In this document: positions 6,178 through 14,808 of the stretch, in pieces
How the letters are laid out: the number at the start of each line of letters is the position of its first letter
Numbering within the stretch: the stretch's first letter is position 1
Assembly (NCBI GenBank): GCA_946408295.1
Contig: CAMJRT010000002.1
Location: 1 to 21,150 of the forward strand
Length of the DNA stretch: 21,150 nucleotides
Direction of reading: 5' to 3'
Source of the DNA: an uncultured Bacteroidales bacterium
Lineage (GTDB): Bacteria; Bacteroidota; Bacteroidia; Bacteroidales; UBA932
Program-made: the position numbers and the translations under genes
The notes under the pieces: model-generated
The model's database searches: none
What the model was told of the DNA's origin: nothing
Seen by the model: only the letters and a program-made list of their open reading frames with translations

Positions 6178-9100
6178 TCAGAGCAGGCTGTCGATGAGGG
6201 GCTTGATGATGGCCTCCATCACATCGTAGCCGGCCGGGCCGGGATGGAGCCGGTCGTAGAGACAGTAGTTCGGATGAAGGGCCAGGCCGTCGTCCGCCAC
6301 CAGGGATGACCAATAATTGCACCAGGAGAAACCCTTGGAATCCGCATATTCCTTGAGCATCCCGTTCAAGGTGATGATATGGGCCCCTTTGGTCTTGGGG
6401 TTGGACAGTCGCGAGTAACTCTCGTTGCAAGGAGTGACCGTGCAGAGAACCACCTTGATGCCCGCCGCGTCCGCCATTTCCGCCATTGCGGAGATATTGG
6501 CCACAATCTGCTCCTTCGTCACACCCTGCGCCAAATCGTTGGTGCCCGCCATTATGACGGTCACCACGGGATTGAGGTCCACGACATCCTTCCGGAAACG
6601 CGCGAGCATCTGGGTCGTATTCTGGCCGCTGACGCCCTTGTCCAGATAGCCGTTGGCGGTAAAGAAGCCCGGATGGAAGCGGGTTGTGACATTGTCGCCG
6701 CTGATGGTCATATAGGACGGAAGCGGATCAATGCTAATGAGTATATTGTTTTTGTTATCCGTTCGGGAAGTAACCGCCCACTGCCAGGTGATGCTGTCGC
6801 CGACAAAAATGGCATTGATGCGGCGGGGCGTATCCAAAAGCACAGGCAGGCTGCCGCTCAAGTCCCATACCGTCGCAGGCCAACTCAAGGCGATGGCTTG
6901 TGACGAAACCGTTCCGTCCGTTCCGCAGTAGCAATGGGTAATAGAGGCTCCCAAGGTATTGTTCCCGCACAAAGGTAGCGACGCATCCCAGCCGATGCAG
7001 TAAGAAACATCCGCCATCGGCGCAGACCCCTGCTGGTCGCATTTGCCGATGAACGCTCCTCGGTCCGAGCCGGAGCCGCTCACGGAACCCGCGGCATAGC
7101 AGTAAGAGATATCCGTGATATAGATGATGCCTGCAAAGCCGGCTACTTGTGCGTAAGTGCCGCCGTTAACAGCCGTCGTAGCGTAGCAGTTCCGGAGGTC
7201 TCCGTTCTGGACAAAGCCGCTGAACCCGCCGCAGTGGGCGCCCTCGGCCGTCACGCTGCCGCCGGAGACATAACTGTTAGAGATGTGGTCATACTGAACG
7301 CCCGCAAAGCCGCCGCAGTTGGTGCTGCCGGTTACGGACGTGCCTTCCACGTGGCACTGCGTTGCAACGACATTGTTGCCGCCGGTGTAGGAATTGCCCT
7401 GCTGACCGACAAAACCGCCCACATAGGTACCTGCATTGGAAAGAAAGGACGCATTCTTGACGGCGCAGCCTCGGAAGGAGACACCCGTCGTAGCCAAGCC
7501 GCAGAAACCGCCGCTCTGAGCCTTTCCGCTAAAGTTTTCCGTCACCGTACCCGTCGTATAGAAACAATCGGTAAACCCGGAATTCTCGGCCGTTCCGACA
7601 AATCCGCCCACGTGCTTGGTACCGGAGACATTGCCGCTGGCAGCGCAGTTCGTATAGGTCGAGGCGCCGGCGGAATAACCCGCGAAACCGCCGGTATATT
7701 CCGAGGAATTGTTGACTACCGCCACACTGGAACAATTAGTATAAGACGCCGCCACCATCGAATATCCGACGAAACCGCCTACGTGGGCGCCCATCGCGGT
7801 GACCACAGAGCCGGGCAGCACTTGACAGTCTTTGAAAGTCGGGCAGGCATAACTGGCGCGGCCGATGAAGCCGCCCACATCCTTGAGCGCAGCCTTCGTA
7901 GCCGAGACGGTCGCCTTGACCGTGCAGCCGGTAAATCCCGCGCCCGTATTGGCGCAAGCGATAAATCCGCCGGTAACCACAGCATCGCCCGCAGTGGCGT
8001 AATCCTGATTGACGGTCACATCCGTCACGTGGCAATTGACAAAACGGACCGGCACCTCATACCTGTCGGTGCCGGAAATGTCCGCATAAGCGGCAAAGCC
8101 GCCGGCGTGACCGCTGGTACTCGTGACGGTGGTGTTCTGCACGGAGCAATTCTCTACGCTCTCGATGGTGCGGACGTGTCCGGCAAAGCCGCCGGAAAAG
8201 TTTCCGCCGGTGACCGTGGAGTTCTTGACGATGACATTTTCACAAGAGGCGGGAATACCATCCGTGCCCAGGAACGCGGCCACGACACCCTTCTTGGTCG
8301 TACCGCCGATAACGGCTCCGTCAAAAGTGACATTGCGGACGGAACCATAAAGGACGCCGGCAAAACCGGCATAGGTGCCGTCGGTCGTAAGGCTGCTGAT
8401 GGTGTAGCCGCCCCCGTCGAAGTCAATGGCCTTGTAAAAACTGCCGCTGTTGTTGATCGGGGTCCACTCGATGCCGGAAGCATTGACATTAGCCGTCATT
8501 TTGAACCAGTACTTGAACGAATTCTTGTCGGAGGGAGCCTCGGAGTCCCGGTAAAGTTTCATCATATTTTCAAGATGGCGCTCGTTTGCGATGAGGTACG
8601 GGTCGGTGGACGTGCCGGTACCGCCCGCAAAATCTTCTTCCGGAATGTCGGTATATTCGGCATCTTCGTCGAAGTCCCATCCTCTGTGCACCTGCGTGCG
8701 CTTGAAGTCCTTCGCCTCGCTGTAAACGACGGTCGCCTGCTGGGTTTCCGTCTTGAACGTCACCGTAAAGCCGGCGGTAAAGTTGGCCGGGAAGAAGGTC
8801 ATATAATATAAAGTACCCGTCTGCAACGTCTGACCGGCGGGGGCGGAAAGCGTGATTTCTTTCTCTTGGGTAAGATGGTTGAGAATGACGGGGCATCCGC
8901 TCTCGTCCATCCCCAACTTTACCTTTCCGGCCAGCACTTCGTCGTTGTTGCCTTTGAAAGTCACCGATTTTACGCCTTCTTTCGTGACGGAGAAGCGGAA
9001 GCCGGCGCACACGGCGCGAAACGACAGGAATAGATTCTCCGCGCGGGCGAGGGTCAGCCACTGCCTGTCGGCAAAACTCTCCGCGCAGGCCGTCTGCCAG

Positions 9101-9669
9101 GGAGACAGGCCGGTCGTCACGCTCTCGCCGTCCGAACTGTTCTCGGCACTATAGGGATACACGGCCCAGATGCCGGGAGATGTGGTGCCTTCCGTATCGC
9201 CGGAGAAATACTCCAGCGTCCCCTTGAAACGGGCCTTCTCGACCGGTTCGCTGTTCTGGGAAACAAATTTGGCGCTCTCCCGGTCACCGTAGAATACATT
9301 GATTTCCTCGTTTGCGCTCCACCAAACGCTGGTCCCGTCGCTTTGCACGACCGTCCGGGTCCCGGCCTGTGCTGCGGCCGACTTGCCTGCCTCGTCTCCC
9401 CCCTCGGTCGTCGCCTCGAACACCCACTCCTTGCCCGGACGAAGTTGCTCATCGGCCTTGGGCTCTTCTTTCATCGAACAGGATGCAAGCATCAACATTG
9501 CCGCGAGGGCAATAAACGTGAAAGGGACATCCGAAAACTGCTCCTTGCGCTTGAGGTCATCCCCGCTGATGCTCTCATTGGAACCGGCAAGAATCGAGTG
9601 GCCGGACGACATTTTGACGATTTTTGACTTAGGCATAACATAAACCTCCCGGGATTTAGATTTTTTCAT
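6178..9669 (-). CDS. Fimbrillin-like/GLUG-repeat/SGNH hydrolase fusion lipoprotein
   Basis: A 1163-residue surface-type lipoprotein. Hydrophobic residues 50-63 end in the lipobox LASC, making Cys64 the likely lipidated residue. Residues ~80-340 resemble the fimbrillin/Mfa-like family (TRTVV...WWSANEEINVFYG). The segment GTGTSTDPYLIAN (350-362) opens an array of about 15 GLUG-type repeats of the form GGF(V/A)G (about 434-877). Residues 951-1163 are an SGNH/GDSL hydrolase with all four blocks: VGDSI (Ser959), GQN (Gly1015), GTND (Asn1044) and DRLHPG (Asp1139, His1142). Such domains usually remove acetyl or other acyl groups from glycans; the substrate here is unknown. The repeats and fimbrillin part probably bind or present the enzyme at the cell surface. 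Oddly, 49 residues precede the signal helix. The only other in-frame Mets before it are 12 and 20, so the N-region is long under any start. Confidence 0.88.
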   Translation of the reverse strand: MKKSKSREVYVMPKSKIVKMSSGHSILAGSNESISGDDLKRKEQFSDVPFTFIALAAMLMLASCSMKEEPKADEQLRPGKEWVFEATTEGGDEAGKSAAAQAGTRTVVQSDGTSVWWSANEEINVFYGDRESAKFVSQNSEPVEKARFKGTLEYFSGDTEGTTSPGIWAVYPYSAENSSDGESVTTGLSPWQTACAESFADRQWLTLARAENLFLSFRAVCAGFRFSVTKEGVKSVTFKGNNDEVLAGKVKLGMDESGCPVILNHLTQEKEITLSAPAGQTLQTGTLYYMTFFPANFTAGFTVTFKTETQQATVVYSEAKDFKRTQVHRGWDFDEDAEYTDIPEEDFAGGTGTSTDPYLIANERHLENMMKLYRDSEAPSDKNSFKYWFKMTANVNASGIEWTPINNSGSFYKAIDFDGGGYTISSLTTDGTYAGFAGVLYGSVRNVTFDGAVIGGTTKKGVVAAFLGTDGIPASCENVIVKNSTVTGGNFSGGFAGHVRTIESVENCSVQNTTVTSTSGHAGGFAAYADISGTDRYEVPVRFVNCHVTDVTVNQDYATAGDAVVTGGFIACANTGAGFTGCTVKATVSATKAALKDVGGFIGRASYACPTFKDCQVLPGSVVTAMGAHVGGFVGYSMVAASYTNCSSVAVVNNSSEYTGGFAGYSAGASTYTNCAASGNVSGTKHVGGFVGTAENSGFTDCFYTTGTVTENFSGKAQSGGFCGLATTGVSFRGCAVKNASFLSNAGTYVGGFVGQQGNSYTGGNNVVATQCHVEGTSVTGSTNCGGFAGVQYDHISNSYVSGGSVTAEGAHCGGFSGFVQNGDLRNCYATTAVNGGTYAQVAGFAGIIYITDISYCYAAGSVSGSGSDRGAFIGKCDQQGSAPMADVSYCIGWDASLPLCGNNTLGASITHCYCGTDGTVSSQAIALSWPATVWDLSGSLPVLLDTPRRINAIFVGDSITWQWAVTSRTDNKNNILISIDPLPSYMTISGDNVTTRFHPGFFTANGYLDKGVSGQNTTQMLARFRKDVVDLNPVVTVIMAGTNDLAQGVTKEQIVANISAMAEMADAAGIKVVLCTVTPCNESYSRLSNPKTKGAHIITLNGMLKEYADSKGFSWCNYWSSLVADDGLALHPNYCLYDRLHPGPAGYDVMEAIIKPLIDSLL
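7039..8370 (-). repeat. GLUG-type repeat array within the SGNH lipoprotein
   Basis: Fifteen or so degenerate units of roughly 25-40 residues repeat the core GGF(V/A/I/S/C)G, often preceded by a small/polar stretch and followed by NC or DC plus a short strand (for example HVGGFVGY, YTGGFAGY, HCGGFSGF, QSGGFCGL). This is typical of GLUG or related beta-helical surface repeats. Many units contain a Cys, unusual for a surface protein. The repeats also create a long spurious open frame on the opposite strand. Confidence 0.75.
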
Positions 9670-9730
9670 ACAATTATTTTAGTGGTGAAGCGTTTAACTA
9701 TCTTGCCCGCCCCATCGGACAAGCGATATG

Positions 9731-9738
9731 CAAAGTTA
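9731..9738 (-). promoter_or_regulatory. -7 box TAACTTTG for the SGNH lipoprotein gene
   Basis: Minus-strand TAACTTTG matches TAnnTTTG and lies about 60 nt before the ATG at 9669. No good -33 TTTG is seen. A start at 9669 is therefore inside the expected transcript. Confidence 0.45.
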
Positions 9739-9769
9739 TGATTTTTTCGAGAAAACAGGATAAAAGCCG

Positions 9770-9777
9770 TATCTTTG
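9770..9777 (+). promoter_or_regulatory. -7 box TATCTTTG for PHP phosphatase gene
   Basis: TATCTTTG lies 16 nt before the ATG at 9794. A weak TTTC (9745-9748) lies 21 nt upstream as a possible -33 element. It is back to back with the minus-strand promoter at 9731-9738. Confidence 0.5.
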
Positions 9778-9793
9778 CGGAGAAAAGTACACG

Positions 9794-10432
9794 ATGAAAT
9801 TTGATTGTCATTGCCACATCCTGCCGGGGATTGACGACGGGGCGCAGACGCTGGAAGAGGCTGTTTTTCTGGCGGGCAAATTGGTAGCGTTCGGGTACGA
9901 GCGGGCCATCTGCACCTCACACAGTTCTTTTTCGTTCAGAAATACGCCCGACACCGTGCAAACGGCCTGCAACCTTCTTCGCGAAGAGCTCTCCCGCACG
10001 GGCGTTCCCTTGGACCTGGTCCCTTCGATGGAGTACCGGTTGATTCCGCAGACCTGGCCCATCGTCCGGGAAAACGGCTGGCTGCTGCCCTGGGAAGGCA
10101 ATCATCTGCTGGTGGAACTGCCCATCAGCAATCCTCTCAAGATTGGCGACATTGTCCCGGCTGACGAAATGAAAAAACTGTTGGACGAGGGCTATCAGCC
10201 CGTGCTGGCCCACCCCGAGCGTTACCTCTATATGAACGAAGAGGATTATCTCCGCCTCAAGGAACTGGGCGTCTGTTTCCAACGGAACCTGGGCTCCCAA
10301 GAAGGCTTCTACGGCGGCGCCGTGCAGGAACGGGCAAAAATGCTGGACGCCCGGGGGTTGTACGAATTTGTCGGAACGGACCTGCACAACAAGCACTACG
10401 TCGACTTTTTCGAGCGATACATATTGCTGTAA
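9794..10432 (+). CDS. CpsB/YwqE-type PHP-domain protein-tyrosine phosphatase
   Basis: A 212-residue PHP-superfamily protein matching the CpsB/CapC/YwqE phosphatases, which dephosphorylate bacterial tyrosine kinases that control capsule or exopolysaccharide export. The metal ligands are recognisable in order: His6 and His8 (DCHCHILPGIDDGA), Asp14/15, His43 (TSH), Glu80 (SMEY), Glu108 (LLVELP), His140 (LAHPERY), and Asp196 and His198 (GTDLHNK). The length fits the family, though it is slightly shorter than many. No signal peptide; cytoplasmic. It is transcribed alone, with its own promoter and a possible terminator downstream. The partner kinase and polysaccharide genes are not in this window, so the link to capsule is from the family only. 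Confidence 0.9.
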   Translation: MKFDCHCHILPGIDDGAQTLEEAVFLAGKLVAFGYERAICTSHSSFSFRNTPDTVQTACNLLREELSRTGVPLDLVPSMEYRLIPQTWPIVRENGWLLPWEGNHLLVELPISNPLKIGDIVPADEMKKLLDEGYQPVLAHPERYLYMNEEDYLRLKELGVCFQRNLGSQEGFYGGAVQERAKMLDARGLYEFVGTDLHNKHYVDFFERYILL

Positions 10433-10451
10433 ACCTCTTCATTTTCTTGCA

Positions 10452-10483
10452 ACACGACGCTGCCGGGAGCCGTGTCAATTTTT
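10452..10483 (+). terminator. Possible Rho-independent terminator
   Basis: ACACG (10452-10456) can pair with CGTGT (10471-10475), extended by GCT/AGC around a GCCGGG loop with a 2-nt bulge. CAATTTTT follows. The stem is short and imperfect, but the site fits between the phosphatase stop and the next promoter. Confidence 0.4.
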
Positions 10484-10520
10484 CGAGATGTCTCCAAAAA
10501 TAGCGTTATTTCGTTCATCT

Positions 10521-10552
10521 ATTGCATAAAAAGAACAATTTTTGTACTTTTG
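10521..10552 (+). promoter_or_regulatory. Promoter at head of lipoprotein-peptidase operon
   Basis: ATTG (10521-10524, one mismatch to TTTG) is followed after 20 nt by TACTTTTG (10545-10552), matching TAnnTTTG. The predicted start falls near 10559, about 20 nt before the ATG at 10579. No further TAnnTTTG box lies in any gap of the operon up to 21150, so this may drive the whole set. Confidence 0.55.
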
Positions 10553-10578
10553 TAAGTTATATTCCAACTCCACCACGA

Positions 10579-11628
10579 ATGATTCGTACGTTCAATATGG
10601 CGGCGCTGCTTCTGCTTGTGCTTTGTATCTCGGGCTGTCAGAAAGACAACCCGAAGAAAGAAGTGTTTGATAGCAAAGAACTTACCGTGTTGTTCTCTCC
10701 TGGCGCAAGTTTCTCCGGGGCCGGTTATGACGACGCCATTCTCAAGGCCGTTATGGAAAGTGTGGCGGATAATCCTCAAGTCAAATATCGTCTGCTAAGG
10801 CCGGACACTATTGACCAGGCCCGTATCTTTGCCCAAGAGTGGCAAGAGAGTGCCGGAGAACACGGCACGCTTATTCTTTGTGGCATCCAGTACGAGGCCC
10901 TGGCTCCAACCCTGGCTCCGGGAAAGGGTCGTGTACTGCTGCTGGACAGCCGTCAAACCCTGGAAAACGGCGTTTCCACCCTGCAACTCAAGCGCTATGG
11001 TGGCGCCTGGCTGGCAGGAGCCCTGTGTGCCGGTTTCAGTCAAGTGTGTGTCATCAAAGCCCTGGATGGAGACCGTATGATGGATACCGTAGCAGACGGC
11101 ATCGAGGCAGGCTATTCAGACACGGCCGAAAAGGAGGCAAAGCGGCTTGTCCTTTCTGACAGTTATCGCGGCACCAATATGCCGGATGAACTTTTCTCCT
11201 ATCTCTACATAAACGGGACCCACGGAATGGACTTGGATATCGAGACGATATTGGCGCCGGTGTGCGGGGCGTCCCGAATGGGCGCCTACGCCTTCTCAAA
11301 CAATTATTTCGTCTTTTCCATAGGAATTGGGGAAGATTGCAGCGCATTCTGCGACATACTCCCCTTCTCGCTCATTTATGACCTGGGAGGCATTGTCAAA
11401 GACTATATCTGCCAATGGCTGGAAGGGAAATCCTGGCCGTCGCACCGAGAATTCGGCCTGTCGACCGGCCACGTTTATATCCAGTACAACCCGCGTTACT
11501 TTGCAACGGTGGGAAAACGCCTGATAATGCGGGCTAGTCCCTGTCTGTTCACGGAGGAGCAATACAAGGCCTGGGAAGCCCAGTACCGGGAAACCGCTTT
11601 GGAAAAGGAGGCCACCCATGCGTATTAG
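10579..11628 (+). CDS. BMP-like lipoprotein (type I binding-protein fold), copy 1
   Basis: A 349-residue predicted lipoprotein. The signal ends in ISGC (Cys20), followed by QKDN, similar to the charged motif that exports lipoproteins to the surface in Bacteroidetes. The mature part resembles the BMP/Med family of nucleoside-type binding lipoproteins: LTVLFSPGASFSGAGYDDAI, then GGAWLAGALCAG, and near the end SLIYDLGGIVKDYICQWLEG. Similarity is moderate, so the family call is tentative. The first ATG of the frame (10522) lies before the predicted transcription start; the ATG at 10579 gives a clean signal peptide. It overlaps the peptidase-fusion gene by 11 nt, implying coupled expression. It is a paralogue of the gene at 13759. 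No ABC permease or ATPase is nearby, so import is doubtful and the ligand is unknown. Confidence 0.75.
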   Translation: MIRTFNMAALLLLVLCISGCQKDNPKKEVFDSKELTVLFSPGASFSGAGYDDAILKAVMESVADNPQVKYRLLRPDTIDQARIFAQEWQESAGEHGTLILCGIQYEALAPTLAPGKGRVLLLDSRQTLENGVSTLQLKRYGGAWLAGALCAGFSQVCVIKALDGDRMMDTVADGIEAGYSDTAEKEAKRLVLSDSYRGTNMPDELFSYLYINGTHGMDLDIETILAPVCGASRMGAYAFSNNYFVFSIGIGEDCSAFCDILPFSLIYDLGGIVKDYICQWLEGKSWPSHREFGLSTGHVYIQYNPRYFATVGKRLIMRASPCLFTEEQYKAWEAQYRETALEKEATHAY

Positions 11629-13762
11629 AATGCTCATCGCCCTGGCCGCCCTGGCGTTGTGTGCCTGCAACGGGAAAGAACTCCTGCCGCAAGAAGCGTC
11701 CGGCACCACCTACAAAGTGGCGGTGATTATGCCCCACAGCATTTGGGAGACGGAAAAACCTATTGCCGGGCAAGCGATGCAGAACCTAGCAAGTGCGCAG
11801 GACGGACTTCAGGAACGCGTCAATCTGGACCTGGAGTGGATAGATGAAGACAGGCCCGACCTGGAGGAAGAAGTGCGACGGATTACGCACGACCCTTCCT
11901 ACACGGCCATCATCGGTCCCAAATTCAGTTGCAACGCCCGTCTGGTGGCTACGGAAAGCCTTTCCTTGCGGATGCCGGTCATTATGCCGAGCGTCACATC
12001 GGCGGAGGTGCAGCGCATCTATTCCGGCAGCAATAAGACGAAGCCCAATGTGTTCTTTATGTCGGAAAGCGACCTAGCCCAGTGCCAGGCCATCCTCACC
12101 ATCATTTCCCGGCAAATGTGGGTGAGCCGCGTCCTACTGCTCTCGCGTCGTGACGAATCCGACGACTACGCCGCCTCCTTCAACGCATACCTGCCCTTCC
12201 TGGCTACGGAACTCAAGTTCGGGCAAGTGTATTCTCACCCCTATTCGGATAAGGAAAGTTTGCGAGAGCAAATCCGCGCCATCAACAACCAGGCAATGAT
12301 TACAAAATTTGTGAGCGCCATTTTCTTCGTCCCCTCCACGATCGAGGACTTGCTTTGGCTGGACCAGATTCTGACGGAAGAAGGGATTACCCAGGACGAG
12401 GAAGGCTGCTTCCCGCGTATCTACTGCACCGACATTGCCTGCAGTTCCGCCATTGATGGCCTGCTACAGCACGAATATGAAGGTATTGCGCTGTCCGGCA
12501 GCCCCGAGAGCGGTTTCCCTGCCGTCCAAAGAGCCTTGAGCGGCAAAGAAATTCACAGTGGCTACGCCCAACTCTATGACAGTTTCACCCTGCTGGCCCT
12601 TGCACTGGCCCACAAGGAGCAAGCCAAGTTAGCGACGGTCAGGGAAGCCATCGTAAACGTAATGGATGCCTGCGATGGAGAAGGCAACGACCTCTCCTGG
12701 ACGGCGGTGGGCCTTGCGAAAGGCTTCCACGGCATCCGTTCCGGACATATCCCCAGCATGGCGGGAGCCTCCGGTGCCTGGGTCTTCGACAAGAATTCCC
12801 ACATCGGCCAGTTGGGCACCTGGTACGGACACTGGCGCTTCATCGACGGCGCGTTCCACTTTGTGGAATTCCTCACCCGGAGCGACCACGCGCAGAAATC
12901 CTCTATGGACCAGTTGTGGAACCAAGAGGTGAATTACATAGGATGGGAAGGCTCCCTCAGCGACAAAGGCGTCACGTATGAGCCTCTTCAGGACCGCTAT
13001 GCCGTCGTGATGGCCACATCTATTGGCTGGGATAACTATCGCCACCAGGCCGATGCTCTGGATATTTACCGTATGCTCAAGAAAGCCGGCTACGACGACG
13101 ACCATATTGTGCTCATTACGGAAGACGATCTGGCCGACAATCCTGAAAATCCTTTCCCGGGAGTGGTGCACGTACTTCAAGAGGGCGAAAACCTTTATCT
13201 GGGAGCGGTGAACGACTACAAAATCAGTAAACTCACCCCGGCAGACCTGGGAAATATCCTTTCCGGCAATATTACAGAGCGCACCCCGCAAGTAGTCCGG
13301 GGAGGCAAAGGGACCAACGTACTGTTCTTCTGGAGCGGACACGGGGCCGATGATGGCGTAATGGAGTGGGGCGACAATTATGTCACTTCCGGGGAAATCC
13401 GCACCTTGCTAAATAACGCCCAAAACAATTATCGCAAACTCCTGTTTGTCCTGGAAGCCTGCTACAGTGGTTCAGTCGGAGAGTATTGCACCGGATTCCC
13501 CGGCCTTATAATTCTCACGGCCTGTGCTCCGGGCGAGAAGTCGCACGCCGACGTTTTGGAAGGCACCACATACCTTTCAAACGCCTTCACTCGCGTTTTC
13601 CGTGACCGGGTGGAGAAGAATCCGGATATCACCATTTACGAACTATACACGGAACTGGCCCGCCACACCACCGCCTCCCACGCTATGATGTACAACTACG
13701 ACTGGTACGGAAGCGTAAACAACAATACCCTGGCCGAATATTTTAAAACGGATTCACATTGA
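11618..13762 (+). CDS. Lipoprotein: LivJ-like binding domain fused to legumain-type C13 peptidase, copy 1
   Basis: A 714-residue predicted lipoprotein (lipobox LCAC, Cys17). Residues ~31-420 resemble Leu/Ile/Val-type periplasmic binding proteins (YKVAVIMPHS, TAIIGPKFSCNARLVA, MPVIMPSVTSAEVQRI). Residues ~455-705 match peptidase C13 (legumain, and PIG-K of GPI transamidase) closely and in order: DNYRHQAD with Asn473 and Arg475 (legumain Asn42, Arg44), DDLADNPENPFPG, KISKLTPADLGNIL, FWSGHG with catalytic His575, LEACYSGS with catalytic Cys615 and Glu613, a TACAPGEKS segment, and a final HTTASHAMMYNY. The active site therefore looks complete, with preference for Asn at P1 expected from the family. 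A strong AAGGAGG (11605-11611) precedes the ATG by 6 nt, unusual in this phylum. The gene overlaps both neighbours. Role and target are unknown; ligand-controlled proteolysis or transpeptidation is an inference. Confidence 0.88.
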   Translation: MRIRMLIALAALALCACNGKELLPQEASGTTYKVAVIMPHSIWETEKPIAGQAMQNLASAQDGLQERVNLDLEWIDEDRPDLEEEVRRITHDPSYTAIIGPKFSCNARLVATESLSLRMPVIMPSVTSAEVQRIYSGSNKTKPNVFFMSESDLAQCQAILTIISRQMWVSRVLLLSRRDESDDYAASFNAYLPFLATELKFGQVYSHPYSDKESLREQIRAINNQAMITKFVSAIFFVPSTIEDLLWLDQILTEEGITQDEEGCFPRIYCTDIACSSAIDGLLQHEYEGIALSGSPESGFPAVQRALSGKEIHSGYAQLYDSFTLLALALAHKEQAKLATVREAIVNVMDACDGEGNDLSWTAVGLAKGFHGIRSGHIPSMAGASGAWVFDKNSHIGQLGTWYGHWRFIDGAFHFVEFLTRSDHAQKSSMDQLWNQEVNYIGWEGSLSDKGVTYEPLQDRYAVVMATSIGWDNYRHQADALDIYRMLKKAGYDDDHIVLITEDDLADNPENPFPGVVHVLQEGENLYLGAVNDYKISKLTPADLGNILSGNITERTPQVVRGGKGTNVLFFWSGHGADDGVMEWGDNYVTSGEIRTLLNNAQNNYRKLLFVLEACYSGSVGEYCTGFPGLIILTACAPGEKSHADVLEGTTYLSNAFTRVFRDRVEKNPDITIYELYTELARHTTASHAMMYNYDWYGSVNNNTLAEYFKTDSH

Positions 13763-14808
13763 GAAAGACCCTTTATATCATTACTCTGGTCATCCTGGCC
13801 TTGTCCTGCAGCAAGAAATCTTTGCTGCCGGAAGAGCCGGCCACGCAAGGAACGGGCGTCGCCGCTCAGGTGATGGTCCTGTTTGCTCCCGGACAACTGG
13901 GAGACAACGGCTACGCGGACGCCGTTATGAGCGGGTTATACTCCCTGAAAAAGAAGGGAGCGTTTCCCGAGGCGGACGCATTGGATGTACGGTTCATCTC
14001 CGCCGACACCTATCGGGAAACCCTTAACCAGTTGACTTCCTGGCTCAAAGACAACGCCAACCCGTTCTCCGGCCAGCCCTATGAACGCCGGCTGATCGTG
14101 ATAACGGAGCCTTATATGCTGGAGTGGTTCGACGAACATTATGCTCAGTTCAAGGAGGGCGATGAAATCTTGGTGATGAAGGTGAACGAGCAAGATGTCC
14201 GGGAAGCCGCATCGGACTATTTCCTTGACGGGAAAATCCACGGACTCAACATCTCGGCAGCCGGTTCAGCCCGAGCCTTCTGCGCCTATATGAAAGCGAC
14301 CGGCCCGGACGAAACGACGCTTCCTTTTTTCCGGTTGTACTCGGAGCAGATCGTAAGCCATCGGGACAGCCTTTATGAAGTGTTTTCCAAGGAGTTGAAA
14401 AGCAAGGATAATGTCTTTCTTTATCCTCTTTCCACGGAAGCCAGCGAAGGCATCTTCTCTTCCACCTATGAGACCACAGCGCTGGAAGCCGCCTTTCAGT
14501 GGGCCAATATGATGCAACTGGCCTATAATATGCAAACGAATTCCTATGCCGTAGTAGACCTCGGCGCAGCCAATGCCGGATGGGACTATTTCCTGATGGA
14601 CGCTCCGGAAACCACCTTCACCTCCCTCCTGCTGGACGCCCGTCCTATGTCCCTGGCCAGCCGCTTTATCATTACGCGCGACTTTGGCAAGGCCCTGTCC
14701 CAATGGTGTGTCCGCTGGGTCCGGGGCGACAGGATGCCCGAAATGGAGGTACACGGAGGCTGGGACGGTTACTGTACGGACAATATCCCCCAAAAAACAG
14801 GCTTATGA
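13759..14808 (+). CDS. BMP-like lipoprotein (type I binding-protein fold), copy 2
   Basis: A 349-residue predicted lipoprotein, a diverged paralogue of the gene at 10579. The signal ends in ALSC (Cys17), followed by SKK. Shared landmarks are VMVLFAPGQLGDNGYADAV near the start and, near the C-terminus, the SLASRFIITRDFGKALSQW segment followed by a short basic WVRGDRMPE. The start is TTG at 13759, overlapping the preceding TGA stop as TTGA; no in-frame ATG lies close enough to yield the signal peptide. The 3' end overlaps the next gene's ATG as ATGA. These overlaps indicate translational coupling across the module. Ligand unknown; BMP assignment rests on position, length and local similarity and is less certain than for copy 1. 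Confidence 0.75.
   Translation: MRKTLYIITLVILALSCSKKSLLPEEPATQGTGVAAQVMVLFAPGQLGDNGYADAVMSGLYSLKKKGAFPEADALDVRFISADTYRETLNQLTSWLKDNANPFSGQPYERRLIVITEPYMLEWFDEHYAQFKEGDEILVMKVNEQDVREAASDYFLDGKIHGLNISAAGSARAFCAYMKATGPDETTLPFFRLYSEQIVSHRDSLYEVFSKELKSKDNVFLYPLSTEASEGIFSSTYETTALEAAFQWANMMQLAYNMQTNSYAVVDLGAANAGWDYFLMDAPETTFTSLLLDARPMSLASRFIITRDFGKALSQWCVRWVRGDRMPEMEVHGGWDGYCTDNIPQKTGL

Noticed and set aside
7147..8811. 554-codon open frame on the plus strand
   Set aside because: It is antisense to the GLUG repeats, has a composition driven by the repeat codons, and shows no start context or recognisable domain. The minus-strand gene explains the region.
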